A stretch of DNA of 64,000 bases from DATHZQ01 sp965216945. Lineage in GTDB: Bacteria > Actinomycetota > Acidimicrobiia > Spongiisociales > UBA5794. The notes beneath the pieces were generated by a model. It worked only from the letters and a program-made list of their open reading frames with translations, was not told the DNA's origin and ran no database searches. The stretch covers positions 4,092,001-4,156,000 of the forward strand of contig CBDCGU010000003.1 of assembly GCA_965216945.1 (NCBI GenBank), in the 5' to 3' direction. This document shows, piece by piece, positions 23,345 to 32,474 of this stretch (positions within the stretch are counted from its first letter, which is position 1; the number at the start of each line of letters is the position of its first letter). The position numbers were made by a program, and so were the translations under genes.

Positions 23345-24316
23345 GTGACGATAAGCGCCGAAGACCTCCAGGGTTTCCGGAAACGCTTCGACGCGATCAC
23401 CGACAACATCGAACGGGTCATTCAAGGTAAACGCGACGTCATCGAGCTGATGGCGATCTGCCTCATCTCGGGAGGCCACGCCCTCGTCGAGGACGTGCCG
23501 GGCGTAGGTAAGACGCTGCTCGCCAAGTCGCTTGCCCGATCCATCGATTGCACCTTCTCACGCATCCAATTCACGCCCGACTTGCTGCCATCGGATGTGA
23601 CCGGAGTGTCGGTGTGGGATCGCGACAAGTCCGAATTCGTCTTCAGGCAGGGGCCCGTGTTTGCGAACGTGGTCCTCGGCGACGAAATCAACCGAGCAAG
23701 CCCCAAGACCCAATCCGCCCTCCTCGAGGCGATGGAAGAGCGCCAGGTGACGGTCGATGGAATCACCCGCTCGCTGCGGGCGCCGTTCCTGGTCCTGGCC
23801 ACCCAGAACCCCATCGAGCACGAAGGCACCTATCCCCTGCCGGAAGCCCAACTGGACCGCTTCATGATGCGACTCGCCGTCGGCTACCCGAGCAGGGAGA
23901 AAGAGCTGCAGATGCTCGATACCCACGGCGACCATTCCACGTACGAGGACTTGGAGCCCGTCGTCCATGCCGATGACGTCGTGAGCATGGTCGACACGGC
24001 CAGGCGGATCCACGTGGCGGACGTCATCAAGGGCTACCTCGTCGACATGGCCGACGCATCTCGCAACGACCCCGACCTCCTGTTGGGAGTGTCACCGCGG
24101 GCAACGCTGTACCTCTTGCGCGCCGCCAGAACGCACGCGGCTGCGGCCGGGCGCGACTATGTCGCACCGGACGACGTGAAAGCCATGCTCCTCCCGGTCC
24201 TGAACCACCGTCTCATACTGCGGCCCGAGGCCCAGATGCGTGGCGTCGACATGGCCGCCGTGATCGACGGTCTGAGCCAGAGCGTTCCGGTACCCGGCAC
24301 CAAGCCGGTCAGCTGA
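23345..24316 (+). CDS. MoxR-family AAA+ ATPase
   Basis: 323 residues. Walker A is GVGKTLLAKSLA (about 58-69), Walker B VVLGDEINRASPKTQSALLE (about 110-130). Sensor and arginine-finger sequence follows (NPIEHEGTYPLPEAQLDRFM), then the C-terminal helical lid domain. MoxR ATPases act as chaperone-like assembly factors, here with the DUF58 and transglutaminase genes of the same operon. GTG 23345 is preceded by AGGAAGGAG. A GATAAT box lies upstream at about 23306. Its TGA overlaps the next ATG (TGATG). Confidence 0.93.
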   Translation: MTISAEDLQGFRKRFDAITDNIERVIQGKRDVIELMAICLISGGHALVEDVPGVGKTLLAKSLARSIDCTFSRIQFTPDLLPSDVTGVSVWDRDKSEFVFRQGPVFANVVLGDEINRASPKTQSALLEAMEERQVTVDGITRSLRAPFLVLATQNPIEHEGTYPLPEAQLDRFMMRLAVGYPSREKELQMLDTHGDHSTYEDLEPVVHADDVVSMVDTARRIHVADVIKGYLVDMADASRNDPDLLLGVSPRATLYLLRAARTHAAAAGRDYVAPDDVKAMLLPVLNHRLILRPEAQMRGVDMAAVIDGLSQSVPVPGTKPVS

Positions 24317-25500
24317 TGCCAACGCTGCGAGGGTGGGCGGCGCTGGGTGCCGCTGCGGCCCTCGTGCTGCTGTGGGTCGCCTTCGGCGAGCAGATGCTGC
24401 TGGCCGCCGGCGCATTCCTCGTGCTCGCTGTGGCGTTCGGGGTTTGGTACGTGCGACGCATAGCCCCGCGGGTGAGCGTGTCCCGACTGGTGAGCCCGGA
24501 CCAGGTGCACGATGGTGACCGGGCGCTGGTCACGGTGACGGTGGTGTCGCACCGTCCCCTGTCGCACACCGAGGTCACCGACACGGTCGAGTCGCTGGGA
24601 GCCGCCGAGTTCGTGGCCGACCGCGTCGCCGCCAACGACCCGCTCATCGGGCGATACGAGGTGTTGTGCCGCCCGCGGGGCGTCTACCGGGTTGGGCCGA
24701 CCGACATCAGGATCCGCGATCCGTTCGGGATGGCGGAGTCAGGTGGTGAGGCCGGCCGGGTCGACCGGCTCGTCGTCTACCCCGCTATCGAGACCCTCGA
24801 CGGTCTGCCGATCGTGCGAGGGCAGGATCCCAACGTCGCCACGTCCCGCGCCCGATTCTCTCAAACGGGCGGCGAGGACTTCTTCACCCTGCGGGAATAC
24901 CAGCGGGGCGACGATCTGCGCCGGGTGCATTGGCCGAGCTCGGCGAAGCGCGACGAGCTGATGATCCGCCAGTTGGAGATGCCGTGGCAGTCGCGCGCCC
25001 TCGTCGTGCTCGATCCCGATGCATCGCAATATGCCGGTCCCGAATCGTTCGAACACGCCGTTCGCGGCGCCGCCTCGGCCGTCCACCATCTCTTTGGGGC
25101 GGGCTTCAGCCCGACGATGTGGGCTGGGCGCGCCGAACCCACGACCGTCACGTCCGTCGACACGTACGGCCTCGTCATGGAGGAGCTGGCGGTCGTCCAG
25201 CCCGACTACGGCGTCGACCTGCGCCATGCGGTCACCCGCCTGCGCCGCCCGGGGATGTCCGGCGGGGCGCTGCTCCTCGTCACCGGTCAGATAGGCGACA
25301 GTCACCTTGCCTTGTACCGGACGCTCGGGCGGGATTACACGAGAACCATGGTGCTGGCGGCCGGCGGTGAGGTGGACGGCGCAGCGATGCAGCTGCGCCA
25401 AGCCGGAGTCGTCGTGGTGCAGGCACCGCGGGGCACTCGCTGGGCGAGCGCCTGGCAAGAAGCATTGGAGAGAACGTGGTCTACCGCTACACCGGGATAG
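24316..25500 (+). CDS. DUF58 domain protein (vWA-like)
   Basis: 394 residues. Two N-terminal hydrophobic helices (about 5-45). A beta-rich segment (about 60-180) follows, then the DUF58 core with its signature FFTLREYQRGDDLRRVHWP, SSAKRDELMIRQLEMPWQSR, and a vWA-like half (ALVVLDPD... to GALLLVTGQ). DUF58 proteins pair with MoxR ATPases and TgpA-type transglutaminases. ATG 24316 overlaps the MoxR stop, and its own 3' end overlaps the next gene by 25 bases, so the three genes are translationally linked. Confidence 0.9.
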   Translation: MPTLRGWAALGAAAALVLLWVAFGEQMLLAAGAFLVLAVAFGVWYVRRIAPRVSVSRLVSPDQVHDGDRALVTVTVVSHRPLSHTEVTDTVESLGAAEFVADRVAANDPLIGRYEVLCRPRGVYRVGPTDIRIRDPFGMAESGGEAGRVDRLVVYPAIETLDGLPIVRGQDPNVATSRARFSQTGGEDFFTLREYQRGDDLRRVHWPSSAKRDELMIRQLEMPWQSRALVVLDPDASQYAGPESFEHAVRGAASAVHHLFGAGFSPTMWAGRAEPTTVTSVDTYGLVMEELAVVQPDYGVDLRHAVTRLRRPGMSGGALLLVTGQIGDSHLALYRTLGRDYTRTMVLAAGGEVDGAAMQLRQAGVVVVQAPRGTRWASAWQEALERTWSTATPG

Positions 25501-27953
25501 CCGCAGTCGCCGTCCTGGCGTTTGCCTTCACGCTGTTGAACGGGCTGCTGCGGCCCACAGTCGAAGGCCCCCCATGGCAATTCGTCGTTCTCGCCGGCCT
25601 GGCCCTCGGGGCCGTCATCACGTGGACTGGCATGACATACCGCATGCGGAGCTGGATCGTCGCCGCCATCAACCTCCTGGCCCTGGCCATCGTCAGCTTC
25701 CGCATCGCCGCTCCGGAGACGCTCGTCTTCCTCTTCCCGACCGGGGATACGCTCGGTGCGTTCGACGCCCAGCTCACTCAGGCAATGCGACTGATCCGCA
25801 CCGGGATCGAACCCGTGATCCCCGTCAGCGGCCTCGTGGTGATCGTCACCGCCGTCTTCTGGGCTGTGGGCGCCGTCACCGCCTACGGGCTTCTCAAAGG
25901 CAAGCCGGCATTGGCTGTGGTGCCCGGCCTCGTGCTGATCCTGCAGTTCGCCACCATGGACCGCTCGCCCACGAACGCCTTCCACATCCTCATCTTCATC
26001 GTGCTCCTCGCCGCCGCAATCCTCGCCGTCACCTGGGATGAGCGAGCCAACACCGCCGGACGGATGGCACATGCATCGGGTCAGCGCCCCAACCGCAACC
26101 TGCTGGGCAGAGCCACCGCGGCGGCGCTGGTGGTCACACTGGTGGGTACGGTCGTCGCAGTCGGGGCGTTCAGCGGTCAGGTCCCCTACGACGGCGTCGT
26201 GACATGGCGGGCGTCGACCGGGCTGACCGGGGATTTCTACGGCAGCGGCGTCTCCTACAACCCGTTCGTGAGCATCCAGCAGTCGCTGGTGACCAACAGC
26301 AACACGCCCTTGTTCTTCGCCAACATCGAAGGGGAAGTCGCCCCCGACCGCGTGTACTTCCGGCTGCTGACACTCGAAACGTACGAGGGCGGCAAGTTCT
26401 TCGCCGACCGGCCAGAGGTCGAGCCACTCGAGGCCGAGGTGTGGGAGGAGGAGGGCCAGGCATTCGCCGGCCCAACGGCATCGATCACCACGAGCATCGT
26501 GATCGATCGACTGGATACGGAGTGGTTGCCGGCGGCCTACAGCCCCGTTGCCGTCGCCACGCCGGACGACACGCTCTACAAGTCGATGCGGGTGCGGAAG
26601 GAAGACGGCTCGCTGATCCTCGACGGTGGCCGCAGCTACCAGGGGCTCGGATACTCGGTGGCTTCGGTGGTTCCGCTCGCCGATCTCGACGCACTCGCCA
26701 GCGACGAAGGCGGGCTGTCACCGCTGTTCCAGGCCGCCGCCGACAACGAGGAGAATGTCCCAACGGTCCGAGAGGTCGACCTCCGCACGGAGCCGCCCAA
26801 CGTGGAGCGCTACCTCCAGCTTCCCGAGGACCTCGACGAGGGTATCGCTGCCCTGGCCAGAGAGAAAACGGCAGGGTTGGAGACACCGTTCGAGATCGGG
26901 CTGGCACTCGAATCGTGGTTCCGTTCCAGCGACTTCAAATACACGACCGACATCCCGGCCGGTCACGGCGCCAGCGACCTCGCGATGTGGCTGCTGGAGG
27001 AGAACTCCGACTCTCCCTTCCACCGCGCCGGCTACTGCGAGAACTTCGCAACGTCCATGGCGGTGATGGCCAGAACCCTGGGTGTCCCCTCCCGGGCCGT
27101 GTTGGGATTCACACCGGGGCAGCAAGTGAGCCCACCGGTGGACGACTCCGGCCAACCGGTGAACCAGGACGGCGGCGAGTGGGTCGTGGTGCGCGATCGC
27201 AATGCCCACGCCTGGGTGGAGCTGTGGATGCCCTCACAAGGCTGGGTGCGATTCGACCCCACGCCACGCCCCGACCAGGTCAATCCGACGACCGCGGGTG
27301 ACGTCACCGAGGTGCTCGGCTTCGAGCTGCTGGAGTACTTCGACGACATCCCGGAGCCCGCTCTCAGCGCCCTCGGCGATGCCGACTCGCGGCTGATCGA
27401 CCCCCGTCTGGGCGAAGAGGAAGACCTGGATCCGCTCAACATCCCCGAGCTCGTCGACCAGCCCGGCGGCGTTGGTGGATTGCTTCCCGCCTGGCTCGCC
27501 ACTGCGCTGCTCGCCGTCGCCGCGGTCGTGGTCATGGCCGGGGCCATCCCGCTCGTGAAACTGTGGCGGCGCCGGCGGAGGATGGCCCGACTGCGCAACG
27601 GTGACATCACCGCTGCGTGGGAGGACATCGTCGCCCGCCTGGAGGACTACGGCGATGCCCCTGCACCGACCTTGACGCCGTCCGAGCTGGCTCACGACGT
27701 CGATCCGGCGATGGAGCCGCTCGCCACGGCCTACGCCCGTGCTGTCTACGGTCCGTCGGGCAGCATCGACGAGAGCCACGTCAGCTCGGCGACGACTTCG
27801 CTGCAGCAGACGGCTGTGCGGCTGGCGGGGCGCTACTCGCTCCCACAGCGCATCGTCGCCTGGTACCGACCGGCGTCGCTGATACCGCAACGTTGGCGGC
27901 GCTACACCCGCAGGGGCCGAGCCGCCGGCGGCGACCCGGATGGACTCGTCTGA
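25476..27953 (+). CDS. TgpA-like transglutaminase (DUF3488-transglutaminase-DUF4129)
   Basis: 825-residue membrane protein. Several helices (about 1-240) form the DUF3488 part. A periplasmic transglutaminase-like domain follows, with the catalytic triad Cys-521 (RAGYCENFATSMAVMARTLG), His-578 (RNAHAWVELWMP) and Asp-594 (VRFDPTPRP). A further helix at about 675-700 and a C-terminal DUF4129-like region end the protein. It probably acts on cell-envelope proteins or peptides. GTG 25476 lies inside the DUF58 gene. It is the last gene of the three-gene operon. Confidence 0.9.
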   Translation: MVYRYTGIAAVAVLAFAFTLLNGLLRPTVEGPPWQFVVLAGLALGAVITWTGMTYRMRSWIVAAINLLALAIVSFRIAAPETLVFLFPTGDTLGAFDAQLTQAMRLIRTGIEPVIPVSGLVVIVTAVFWAVGAVTAYGLLKGKPALAVVPGLVLILQFATMDRSPTNAFHILIFIVLLAAAILAVTWDERANTAGRMAHASGQRPNRNLLGRATAAALVVTLVGTVVAVGAFSGQVPYDGVVTWRASTGLTGDFYGSGVSYNPFVSIQQSLVTNSNTPLFFANIEGEVAPDRVYFRLLTLETYEGGKFFADRPEVEPLEAEVWEEEGQAFAGPTASITTSIVIDRLDTEWLPAAYSPVAVATPDDTLYKSMRVRKEDGSLILDGGRSYQGLGYSVASVVPLADLDALASDEGGLSPLFQAAADNEENVPTVREVDLRTEPPNVERYLQLPEDLDEGIAALAREKTAGLETPFEIGLALESWFRSSDFKYTTDIPAGHGASDLAMWLLEENSDSPFHRAGYCENFATSMAVMARTLGVPSRAVLGFTPGQQVSPPVDDSGQPVNQDGGEWVVVRDRNAHAWVELWMPSQGWVRFDPTPRPDQVNPTTAGDVTEVLGFELLEYFDDIPEPALSALGDADSRLIDPRLGEEEDLDPLNIPELVDQPGGVGGLLPAWLATALLAVAAVVVMAGAIPLVKLWRRRRRMARLRNGDITAAWEDIVARLEDYGDAPAPTLTPSELAHDVDPAMEPLATAYARAVYGPSGSIDESHVSSATTSLQQTAVRLAGRYSLPQRIVAWYRPASLIPQRWRRYTRRGRAAGGDPDGLV

Positions 27954-27970
27954 CGGTCGGCGAGGCGCGG

Positions 27971-28543
27971 CTAGGCGGAGTCGACCTCGGACAGCACGTC
28001 GTCTTCGACACGGCGAAGCAGGTCGAGGAAGCGGTCGCGATCGAGCTCGAATCTGGTGACGTCGTCTTCGACGCTGCGGGCGATCTCGTTGATGGCGACG
28101 AAGAATGCAAGCTGACCTTGGCGCAGCGCATCGAGCAGCTCCTCGTCGTCCGATGCGACGCGGAAGATCGATTGACCGTCGGTGACCAGCCGCACTTCGG
28201 CGAGATGTGCCTCCATGTCCGCCGTCCGTCGCAGGTAGTCCCAGGCTCGGCGAACCCGCTGCACCGACATTCCGTTGTCGAGCAAGCTCTTGACGACGCG
28301 CAGTGCCACCAGATCTCGAAACGAGTACAACCGGCGCCGCCCCGGCCGGCCGCCAGTCGATTGAATCGAGGGTTCGACGAGCTTCACTTTGTCCCAGTAC
28401 CGAAGCTGATGAGGTGTGCAATCCGTCAGCCGTGAGGCCTGCTGCGCCGTGAAACCTTCCAACGATCCTCCCAAAGACCCGCTAGGCGACGATGAAGCGG
28501 TTGTTGTCACCGTCACCTCAGAAGCTCGTGTTTCCCCCACCAC
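27971..28543 (-). CDS. MerR family transcriptional regulator
   Basis: 190 residues. A MerR winged-helix domain is at about 30-100: FTAQQASRLTDCTPHQLRYW, DKVKLVEPS, RLYSFRDLVALRVVKSLLDN, GMSVQRVRRAWDYLRR. The C-terminal half is acidic and helical (DDEELLDALRQGQLAFFVAI). It has no Cys-rich metal site, so it is not a metal sensor of the MerR type; it is closer to the actinobacterial HspR-like proteins without a known ligand. The start is uncertain because of several GTG codons near 28543. Downstream genes are convergent, 17 bases from the TgpA stop. Confidence 0.8.
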   Translation of the reverse strand: MVGETRASEVTVTTTASSSPSGSLGGSLEGFTAQQASRLTDCTPHQLRYWDKVKLVEPSIQSTGGRPGRRRLYSFRDLVALRVVKSLLDNGMSVQRVRRAWDYLRRTADMEAHLAEVRLVTDGQSIFRVASDDEELLDALRQGQLAFFVAINEIARSVEDDVTRFELDRDRFLDLLRRVEDDVLSEVDSA

Positions 28544-28564
28544 CCACCTGGCGGGAATGGCACT

Positions 28565-28906
28565 CTAGCGGTCGCGCTGCCACCTCTGCCGAACCTGGTC
28601 GAACCAGCTCGTGAACGAGCTCGACTCTCGCCCGTCTGACGGACGCCGGCGAGCGTTCATGGCGATCCAACCGGCACTCAGCACCATGATCAGGAAGCCC
28701 CCGAGCGCGACTGCGGTCCATCGTGTGAACGAGGCCAGCATGATCACGAGGCCGATCACGAGACCGACATAGGCGAGACGGTTCCAGCGGCGGCTGATGG
28801 ATTCCAACGTCGTGTTGGCCACCGTCTCCGCCAGCTTCGGGTCCTCTTGATAGAACTGACGCTCGATCTCCTCGAGGATGCGCTGTTCTCTCTCGTTCAA
28901 CGGCAT
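28565..28906 (-). CDS. DUF3040 membrane protein
   Basis: 113 residues from ATG 28906. An N-terminal charged helix (MPLNEREQRILEEIERQFYQ, EDPKLAETV) is followed by two membrane helices (about 44-60 and 64-83) and a polar tail. The opening MPLxExEQRxLEEIExQFxxxDPxLA is the hallmark of DUF3040, an actinobacteria-restricted family of unknown function. A TATACT box lies about 40 bases upstream, with AAGGA near the ATG. It is co-directional with MerR and may share its transcript. Confidence 0.9.
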   Translation of the reverse strand: MPLNEREQRILEEIERQFYQEDPKLAETVANTTLESISRRWNRLAYVGLVIGLVIMLASFTRWTAVALGGFLIMVLSAGWIAMNARRRPSDGRESSSFTSWFDQVRQRWQRDR

Positions 28907-28964
28907 TCCGTCGCGTCCTTCGCCCGGGTTCCGGCGAAGCTCAGTATACCGCCGGCAGTTGTTA

Positions 28965-30176
28965 TCAACCCGTAGGATTTCGGCGGTCCGTCCCCTCCGG
29001 CGACGGCTCCTGCGGCGGCCGTACGAGGCGTCCCGGCAACACCGCATCGTCGCCGAACCGACCGCGGATCTCGTCGACGACCAAGGCAGCAGGGTGATCC
29101 TCGGCGGCGCCGAGGGAGAGTTGCTCCGGCTCGTCACGACGCTCTAGACCGGAAACTCCCACACCGAGCAGGCGCACTCCGCGACCGCCGCGGTCGACCT
29201 TGGCCAGCAGCTCGTCGACAACCGCCAGCAGGTCGGACTCGTGTGCGAATGGGCGATCGTGGGTCACCGAGCGAGTGATCATGCCAAAATCCGCAAACCG
29301 CACCTTGATGGCGGCTGTGCGGCCCCGATATCCGCTCCGCCGCAGCCGGCCATCGAGGCGGTGACAGAGCACACCGAGGGCGTCACGTATCCCGCGATCC
29401 GAGCTGAGGTCCCGCTCATAGGTCTCCTCGACAGAGATCGATTTGGCACCGCTTGTCGGAACCACCGACCTGTCGTCGATACCTCTGGCGAGGGCGGCCA
29501 GATGCGAGCCGAGTGCAGGTCCCAGACGTCGCTGCAGCAGCGACTCCTCGATCTGAGCCACGTCGCCGATCGTCACCACGCCGAGTGCCTCGAGCGCGGC
29601 GTGCGTCGCTTGGCCGACGCCCCACAAGCGGCGCACGGGCAGCGGATGGAGAAACTCGAGCTCTCGTCCTGCACGCACCGCAGCAATGCCATCAGGCTTG
29701 GCCTCCTGCGACGCCAGCTTGGCGAGGGACTTGGTCGGGGCAACGCCGACCGACGCCGGCAGACCGGGATTGGCCCGCAGTGCTGCCCTGATGGCCTGGG
29801 CGACGGCAACCGGTGTCTCGTAGTGGAGCCGCAGCCCGGAGACGTCGAGGAACGCCTCGTCCACGGAGAGACCCTCGACATATGGACTGAATGTGGCGAG
29901 CACGGCGAAGACCTCCGTGGAGATCTCCGAGTAGCGTCGGTGATCCGGGGGAACTCTGACCATCGCAGGGCAACGTCGCACCGCTTCGACCATCGACATC
30001 GCCGAACGCACGCCCGCCTGTCTGGCCTCGTAGCTGGCGGAGGCGACGACGCTGCTCCGGCCCAACCCTCCGACCACCACCGGCTTTCCCCTCAGCGAGG
30101 GATCACGCAGCCGTTCGACCTCGACGAAGAACGCATCCATGTCGACGTGCAAGATGGGCTCGGCGAACCGTTCCAT
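28965..30176 (-). CDS. dinB: DNA polymerase IV (Y-family)
   Basis: 403 residues from ATG 30176. Y-family polymerase with the catalytic acidic residues in ILHVDMDAFFVEVERLRD (Asp in HVDMD) and LSVDEAFLDVSG (Asp-Glu). The finger/thumb segment is ASVGVAPTKSLAKLASQEAK, PDGIAAV, and the little-finger domain follows. It does error-prone translesion synthesis. The protein lacks a readable C-terminal clamp motif (no obvious QxxL), ending RLVRPPQEPSPEGTDRRNPT. TACCGT (30191-30186) lies nine bases before the ATG, indicating leaderless transcription, divergent from the phosphatase gene. Confidence 0.93.
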   Translation of the reverse strand: MERFAEPILHVDMDAFFVEVERLRDPSLRGKPVVVGGLGRSSVVASASYEARQAGVRSAMSMVEAVRRCPAMVRVPPDHRRYSEISTEVFAVLATFSPYVEGLSVDEAFLDVSGLRLHYETPVAVAQAIRAALRANPGLPASVGVAPTKSLAKLASQEAKPDGIAAVRAGRELEFLHPLPVRRLWGVGQATHAALEALGVVTIGDVAQIEESLLQRRLGPALGSHLAALARGIDDRSVVPTSGAKSISVEETYERDLSSDRGIRDALGVLCHRLDGRLRRSGYRGRTAAIKVRFADFGMITRSVTHDRPFAHESDLLAVVDELLAKVDRGGRGVRLLGVGVSGLERRDEPEQLSLGAAEDHPAALVVDEIRGRFGDDAVLPGRLVRPPQEPSPEGTDRRNPTG

Positions 30177-30185
30177 GACGGGCCG

Positions 30186-30210
30186 ACGGTACCGCAGCGG
30201 CGCATAGACT
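30186..30210. promoter_or_regulatory. Divergent -10 boxes for dinB and phosphatase genes
   Basis: TACCGT on the minus strand (30191-30186) is nine bases before ATG 30176, and TAGACT on the plus strand (30205-30210) is seven bases before GTG 30218. The 41 bases between the two start codons leave no room for 5' leaders. Confidence 0.6.
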
Positions 30211-30217
30211 CCCGCCG

Positions 30218-30826
30218 GTGCCCGACCGCCTCCATCTGATCCGCCATGCCGAGGTCCACAACCCGGAGCACCTCGTCTACGCCGGTTTGCCGGGATTCGG
30301 CTTGTCCCCCCGTGGGCGGCGACAAGCTGGGGCTGCCGCGGTCTGGCTGGCGGATGCGCCGGTGGTGCGAGTCGTCTCCTCCCCATTGCAACGGGCGATG
30401 GAGACGGCGGCGCCGCTGGCCGCAGAGCTCGGACTCGACGTAGAGTGCCGGGACGAGCTGGCCGAGTGGGCACTCAGCTCCCGATGGGCGGGACACGCGT
30501 GGCGGGATCTGCCGTCGGCGTTCCCGGGTGAGCTGGAGGCGTATCTCGAGGACCCAAGCCACCTCCCGTTCTCGCCGGAATCGCTTGCCGAGGTGGGGGC
30601 TCGCGTCGGCGCAACCGCCCGGGAGATCTGGAACAGCCGGCCCCGCCCGGGACACGTCGCGATCGTCAGCCATCAGGACCCGATCGAGTCGGCACGCCGT
30701 CAGCTCACCGGCCGCGATCTGCAGCAGTTCCACGACGACAAGCCGGCGCACGCCAGCGTGATCAGCCTGGTGCCCAGCAAAGATGGTTTTCGCGAGATCA
30801 TGGTATTCACTCCAGCCCAGGCATGA
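30218..30826 (+). CDS. Histidine phosphatase family protein
   Basis: 202 residues. The catalytic RH motif is at residues 9-10 (LHLIRHAEVHNPEH), the second basic site in VVSSPLQRAMETAAPLA, and the second catalytic His in AIVSHQDPIE (about residue 154). This is the phosphoglycerate-mutase-like branch; proteins of this length include MSMEG_4193-type phosphatases found beside PPOX genes in actinobacteria. The substrate is unknown. GTG 30218 follows a TAGACT box by seven bases, a leaderless arrangement, divergent from dinB. Confidence 0.88.
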   Translation: MPDRLHLIRHAEVHNPEHLVYAGLPGFGLSPRGRRQAGAAAVWLADAPVVRVVSSPLQRAMETAAPLAAELGLDVECRDELAEWALSSRWAGHAWRDLPSAFPGELEAYLEDPSHLPFSPESLAEVGARVGATAREIWNSRPRPGHVAIVSHQDPIESARRQLTGRDLQQFHDDKPAHASVISLVPSKDGFREIMVFTPAQA

Positions 30827-30904
30827 AGCAATGCTGGACGGTTGACGAGCAATTAGTGGCTTCCGCGACCTAGACTCGCATCGCACTCGTTCCAGAGGAG
30901 AAAC

Positions 30905-31318
30905 GTGCGTCTACGTCTCGTCATCGGGCTCTTGGCGATCGCACTCGTCGCCGTGGCCTGCAGCAGCGGCCCCACCGAGGAGGTGCTCGCCGCAGCCCGC
31001 GTCCCACAGACCACCACGACGACCGAGGCTCCGCCCGAGGGGGTCATCGTCGTTCGCATCAACAACGGCGCCTTCCGCCCGTCGAACCTGGACGTGGACC
31101 TCACGCAGGCGTGGATCGTCGAGTGGCGTCACGAAGACACGGCGGATCGCGAGTATGTGATCTCGGCGCGCAACGGCGAGTTCGAGAGCCCACCGTTGAA
31201 CACGGGCGATGTGTTCCAGGTCGATTTCTCCGGAATGGAACCGGACATCTACCGCTACTTTGCGTTCTTGGGCAACACGCGCGTCCCGGGAACCGTCGAC
31301 ACCCGCCCGGATCAGTAG
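30905..31318 (+). CDS. Putative lipoprotein with cupredoxin-like domain
   Basis: 137 residues. A signal peptide with lipobox VAVACSS (Cys at about 19) is followed by a Thr-rich linker and a beta-rich domain of about 90 residues: IVVRINNGAFRPSNLDVDLT, QAWIVEWRHEDTADREYVIS, VFQVDFSGMEPDIYRYFAFL. The layout resembles cupredoxins, but the His and Cys copper ligands are not convincing. It was probably exported and lipid-anchored. GAGGAG precedes the GTG start at 30905. It is followed by a membrane-protein gene cluster. Confidence 0.7.
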   Translation: MRLRLVIGLLAIALVAVACSSGPTEEVLAAARVPQTTTTTEAPPEGVIVVRINNGAFRPSNLDVDLTQAWIVEWRHEDTADREYVISARNGEFESPPLNTGDVFQVDFSGMEPDIYRYFAFLGNTRVPGTVDTRPDQ

Positions 31319-31359
31319 CTGCGGCTCGGCCGCTTTCGGCGCGGTCGATAATGGGCGCC

Positions 31360-32073
31360 ATGCCGACCAGCCCTCAGATCTCGGCCGCCCTCGTCGCGGT
31401 TTCCTCGACGTCGCTCGCCGTCCATCTGGCCATCGCACCGGCACCGTTCGCACCGTCATCTGCGGCGGTTGTGGCCATCGGCGCCGTCGTCTTTGCAACG
31501 TTGGTCGTGGTTGGGTTGGTGCTGGTGCGAGGACGGTGGGCGCGTCTCCTCGGCGTCGCCGTGGAGATCGCCGTGCTCGGTATCGCCGCAACGGGGAGAG
31601 ATTTCGATGGGTGGGCACTCGCCGCGGTCGTGACGGCGTTGGGCGGGTTGGGGCTTCTGGCCGGGCGCTGGCTCGACGGGTGGATCAGAGGCCGCCCGTC
31701 TGCAACGGGACCGGACCCGAAGGCGGTCGGTCTGCTGCTGGGCTTGCTCGGACTCGTCCCGGTGGCGGGGGTCGCCTCTCCCGGCGGTCTGGAGACTTCT
31801 CACGGTGCGCTCGGTGCGGCAGGCGTGCTGCTCGCATGGGGTCTCGGCAAGGCGCAGGTGTGGGCGCTGTGGGCGACGAGACTCGTGCTCCCCGTCGTCG
31901 TCCTCCTTGCGGCACTCGTGTCACCACTCCTCGGAGGGCTCCTACTCCTCGCGTGGGGGGCCGCGCTGACATGGCTCGCGTGGAGCCGGGAGGTCGGGCT
32001 GGCGGTACAGCCACTCTTGGAGGATCTTCCGGGGCCGCGTCCCACACCGGGGAGCCGGAAGGTGGCGGAATGA
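31360..32073 (+). CDS. Hypothetical multi-pass membrane protein
   Basis: 237 residues, six or seven hydrophobic helices (e.g. AAVVAIGAVVFATLVVVGLV, LLGVAVEIAVLGIAATGRD, AVGLLLGLLGLVPVAGVASP, LGGLLLLAWGAALTWLAW). No family was recognised. The start is ATG 31360 with GATAAT (31347-31352) seven bases upstream. Its last codons overlap the next gene by ATGA, so three small membrane-protein genes (31360-32683) form one coupled unit. Confidence 0.7.
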   Translation: MPTSPQISAALVAVSSTSLAVHLAIAPAPFAPSSAAVVAIGAVVFATLVVVGLVLVRGRWARLLGVAVEIAVLGIAATGRDFDGWALAAVVTALGGLGLLAGRWLDGWIRGRPSATGPDPKAVGLLLGLLGLVPVAGVASPGGLETSHGALGAAGVLLAWGLGKAQVWALWATRLVLPVVVLLAALVSPLLGGLLLLAWGAALTWLAWSREVGLAVQPLLEDLPGPRPTPGSRKVAE

Positions 32074-32474
32074 ACCGGCAGGTCGTCGTACCAGCGATAA
32101 CGATCGGCGCGCTCGGAGCGGCGGCCGGTGCCATTGCAGGCGTGCCGTGGGCCATAGCCGGCTTTGCCGTGGGCTGTGCGGCAGGATTTGCGGCCGGCCG
32201 CAGCGGCATGCGGCCGTTCGTTGCGATCGCCATCGCCGCCGGGACCCTCGGCGGGGCCGTCGTGGGTCGCGGTGTCGTACGCGCGCTGTGTTTGCCCGGC
32301 TCCTGTGTCGAGTTGGAGATCCTCGGCACCGTCATCACCGGAATCGGGGCCTTCGTGGGCGTGGCCTTGGTGGTTGCGCTGGTGACCCGATCCTTCGACG
32401 AGTATCACGATGCGATCTCAGCCAACCGTGCCCCTCCGGAACCTGGATGTGAAGCAGACGAGCAGGTGCTGTGA
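32070..32474 (+). CDS. Small membrane protein of a coupled trio
   Basis: 134 residues. Four likely membrane helices: VVVPAITIGALGAAAGAIAG, AGFAVGCAAGFAAGR, FVAIAIAAGTLGGAVVG, ILGTVITGIGAFVGVALVVA. It has two Cys in the loop LCLPGSCVE. The C-terminal tail is polar (EPGCEADEQVL). ATG 32070 overlaps the preceding stop as ATGA. No known family was recognised; glycine-rich helices suggest tight packing. Confidence 0.65.
   Translation: MNRQVVVPAITIGALGAAAGAIAGVPWAIAGFAVGCAAGFAAGRSGMRPFVAIAIAAGTLGGAVVGRGVVRALCLPGSCVELEILGTVITGIGAFVGVALVVALVTRSFDEYHDAISANRAPPEPGCEADEQVL

Noticed and set aside
28965..30473. 502-residue reading of dinB with about 100 extra N-terminal residues
   Set aside because: The extra part is Pro/Arg-rich and overlaps the phosphatase gene in antisense. 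Y-family polymerases start just before the HVDMDAFF motif, at ATG 30176.
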